DNA from: an uncultured Alistipes sp. | GTDB lineage: Bacteria; Bacteroidota; Bacteroidia; Bacteroidales; Rikenellaceae | Reading direction: 5' to 3' | DNA length: 64,000 nt | NCBI GenBank assembly: GCA_949286165.1 | Contig: CASDZK010000043.1 | Span: 1 to 64,000, forward strand | Shown here: piece after piece, positions 63,667 to 64,000 of the stretch | Layout: each line of letters opens with the position of its first letter | How positions within the stretch are numbered: the stretch's first letter is position 1 | Position numbers and translations under genes: made by a program | The notes under the pieces: generated by a model | Told to the model about the DNA's origin: nothing | What the model saw: only the letters and a program-made list of their open reading frames with translations | Databases searched by the model: none

Positions 63667-64000
63667 TTATTTCAATTCCACGGGCTGGCAGGTATCCATA
63701 TCGCCGTAATCCAGATTTTCGCCGGCCATGCCCCAGATAAAGGTATAATTGCTGGTGGCGCTGGCAGAATGAATAGACCACACGGGCGAAATGACCGCCT
63801 GTTCGTTCTTCATCCAGATATGGCGCGTTTCGTCCGTTTCTCCCATGAAATGGCACACGGCCTGATTTTCGGGCACTTCGAAATAGAAATAAGCCTCCAT
63901 GCGCCGATCGTGCGTATGCGCCGGCATGGTGTTCCACACGCTGCCCGGTTTCAGCTCGGTCATGCCCATCTGCAACTGGCAGGTTTCCAATACCTGGGTA
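63667..64000 (-). CDS. kduI: 4-deoxy-L-threo-5-hexosulose-uronate isomerase, 3' part
   Basis: Only the C-terminal ~110 residues are in the window; the reading frame continues past 64000. The visible [20 protein letters not shown] and [20 protein letters not shown] stretches, with the cupin histidines in HTHDRRME and the glutamate that follow, are KduI hallmarks. The enzyme isomerises the 4,5-unsaturated uronate product of polysaccharide lyases to 2,5-diketo-3-deoxygluconate, the substrate of KduD. It is the most upstream gene of the uronate operon seen here. Confidence 0.93.
   Translation of the reverse strand, partial: TQVLETCQLQMGMTELKPGSVWNTMPAHTHDRRMEAYFYFEVPENQAVCHFMGETDETRHIWMKNEQAVISPVWSIHSASATSNYTFIWGMAGENLDYGDMDTCQPVELK

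Overview
The window comes from a Bacteroidota (Bacteroidales-type) chromosome of roughly 53-55 percent GC, estimated by eye. The signs are: the Bacteroidota promoter form TTTG-N19/20-TAnnTTTG in front of many genes (for example 34305-34335, 20050-20081 and 22200-22231), weak Shine-Dalgarno signals, GldH and PorX (gliding and type IX secretion functions), a DUF5723 outer-membrane protein, a cysteine-poor TraR/DksA-like protein and many secreted polysaccharide-directed hydrolases. A Rikenellaceae/Alistipes-like gut organism is plausible, but the genus cannot be fixed from the sequence alone. No tRNA, rRNA, CRISPR array, transposase or integrase was seen.

1-16.2 kb: housekeeping and envelope genes (gcvT, an EamA transporter, the ricT-gldH-trmB operon, a lipoprotein-DUF5723-ssb operon, mannose-1-phosphate guanylyltransferase, a GNAT acetyltransferase preceded by a 9-bp tandem repeat). 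These are followed by three co-oriented secreted hydrolases: a tandem SGNH esterase, a nuclease-like/metallophosphatase fusion and a GH67-like glycosidase. 16.6-34.8 kb: ileS, a TraR/DksA-like protein, a Wzx-type flippase, an S-type sulfatase, a prolyl oligopeptidase, gapA, the succinate dehydrogenase/fumarate reductase operon, a NarL-type two-component pair divergent from porX, and tsaE.

35.3-46.1 kb is the most unusual part. Thirteen closely packed plus-strand genes start with an ECF-like sigma factor and a small anti-sigma-like partner. They continue with a membrane protein, an HExxH metalloprotease-like protein, a Ycf46-type AAA+ ATPase, a beta-rich unknown, a membrane protein with a GrpE-like tail, an Hsp70-like ATPase without a normal substrate-binding domain, a DUF1232 protein and four small proteins, one resembling the C-terminal domain of FtsZ. 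The cluster is split by an intrinsic terminator, and a shared sequence box precedes each half, as if one dedicated sigma factor drives both. I know of no described system with this composition. It reads as a self-contained chaperone/AAA+/protease stress or defence module, which is inference.

46.1-51.2 kb holds a rod-shaped structured RNA candidate (46692-46911), an OmpA-like/beta-barrel protein, a DUF4988/GLUG surface lipoprotein with two compensating frameshifts, and a copy of a three-copy dispersed repeat. 51.2-64 kb holds a Gfo/Idh/MocA oxidoreductase plus tandem DUF1080 protein, dnaX, and a minus-strand uronate operon (kduI, kduD, kdgK, SDR mannonate oxidoreductase, uxuA, uxaC) followed after a terminator by a heparinase II/III-like lyase. 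Together these can convert free hexuronates and unsaturated uronates from lyases to 2-keto-3-deoxy-6-phosphogluconate.
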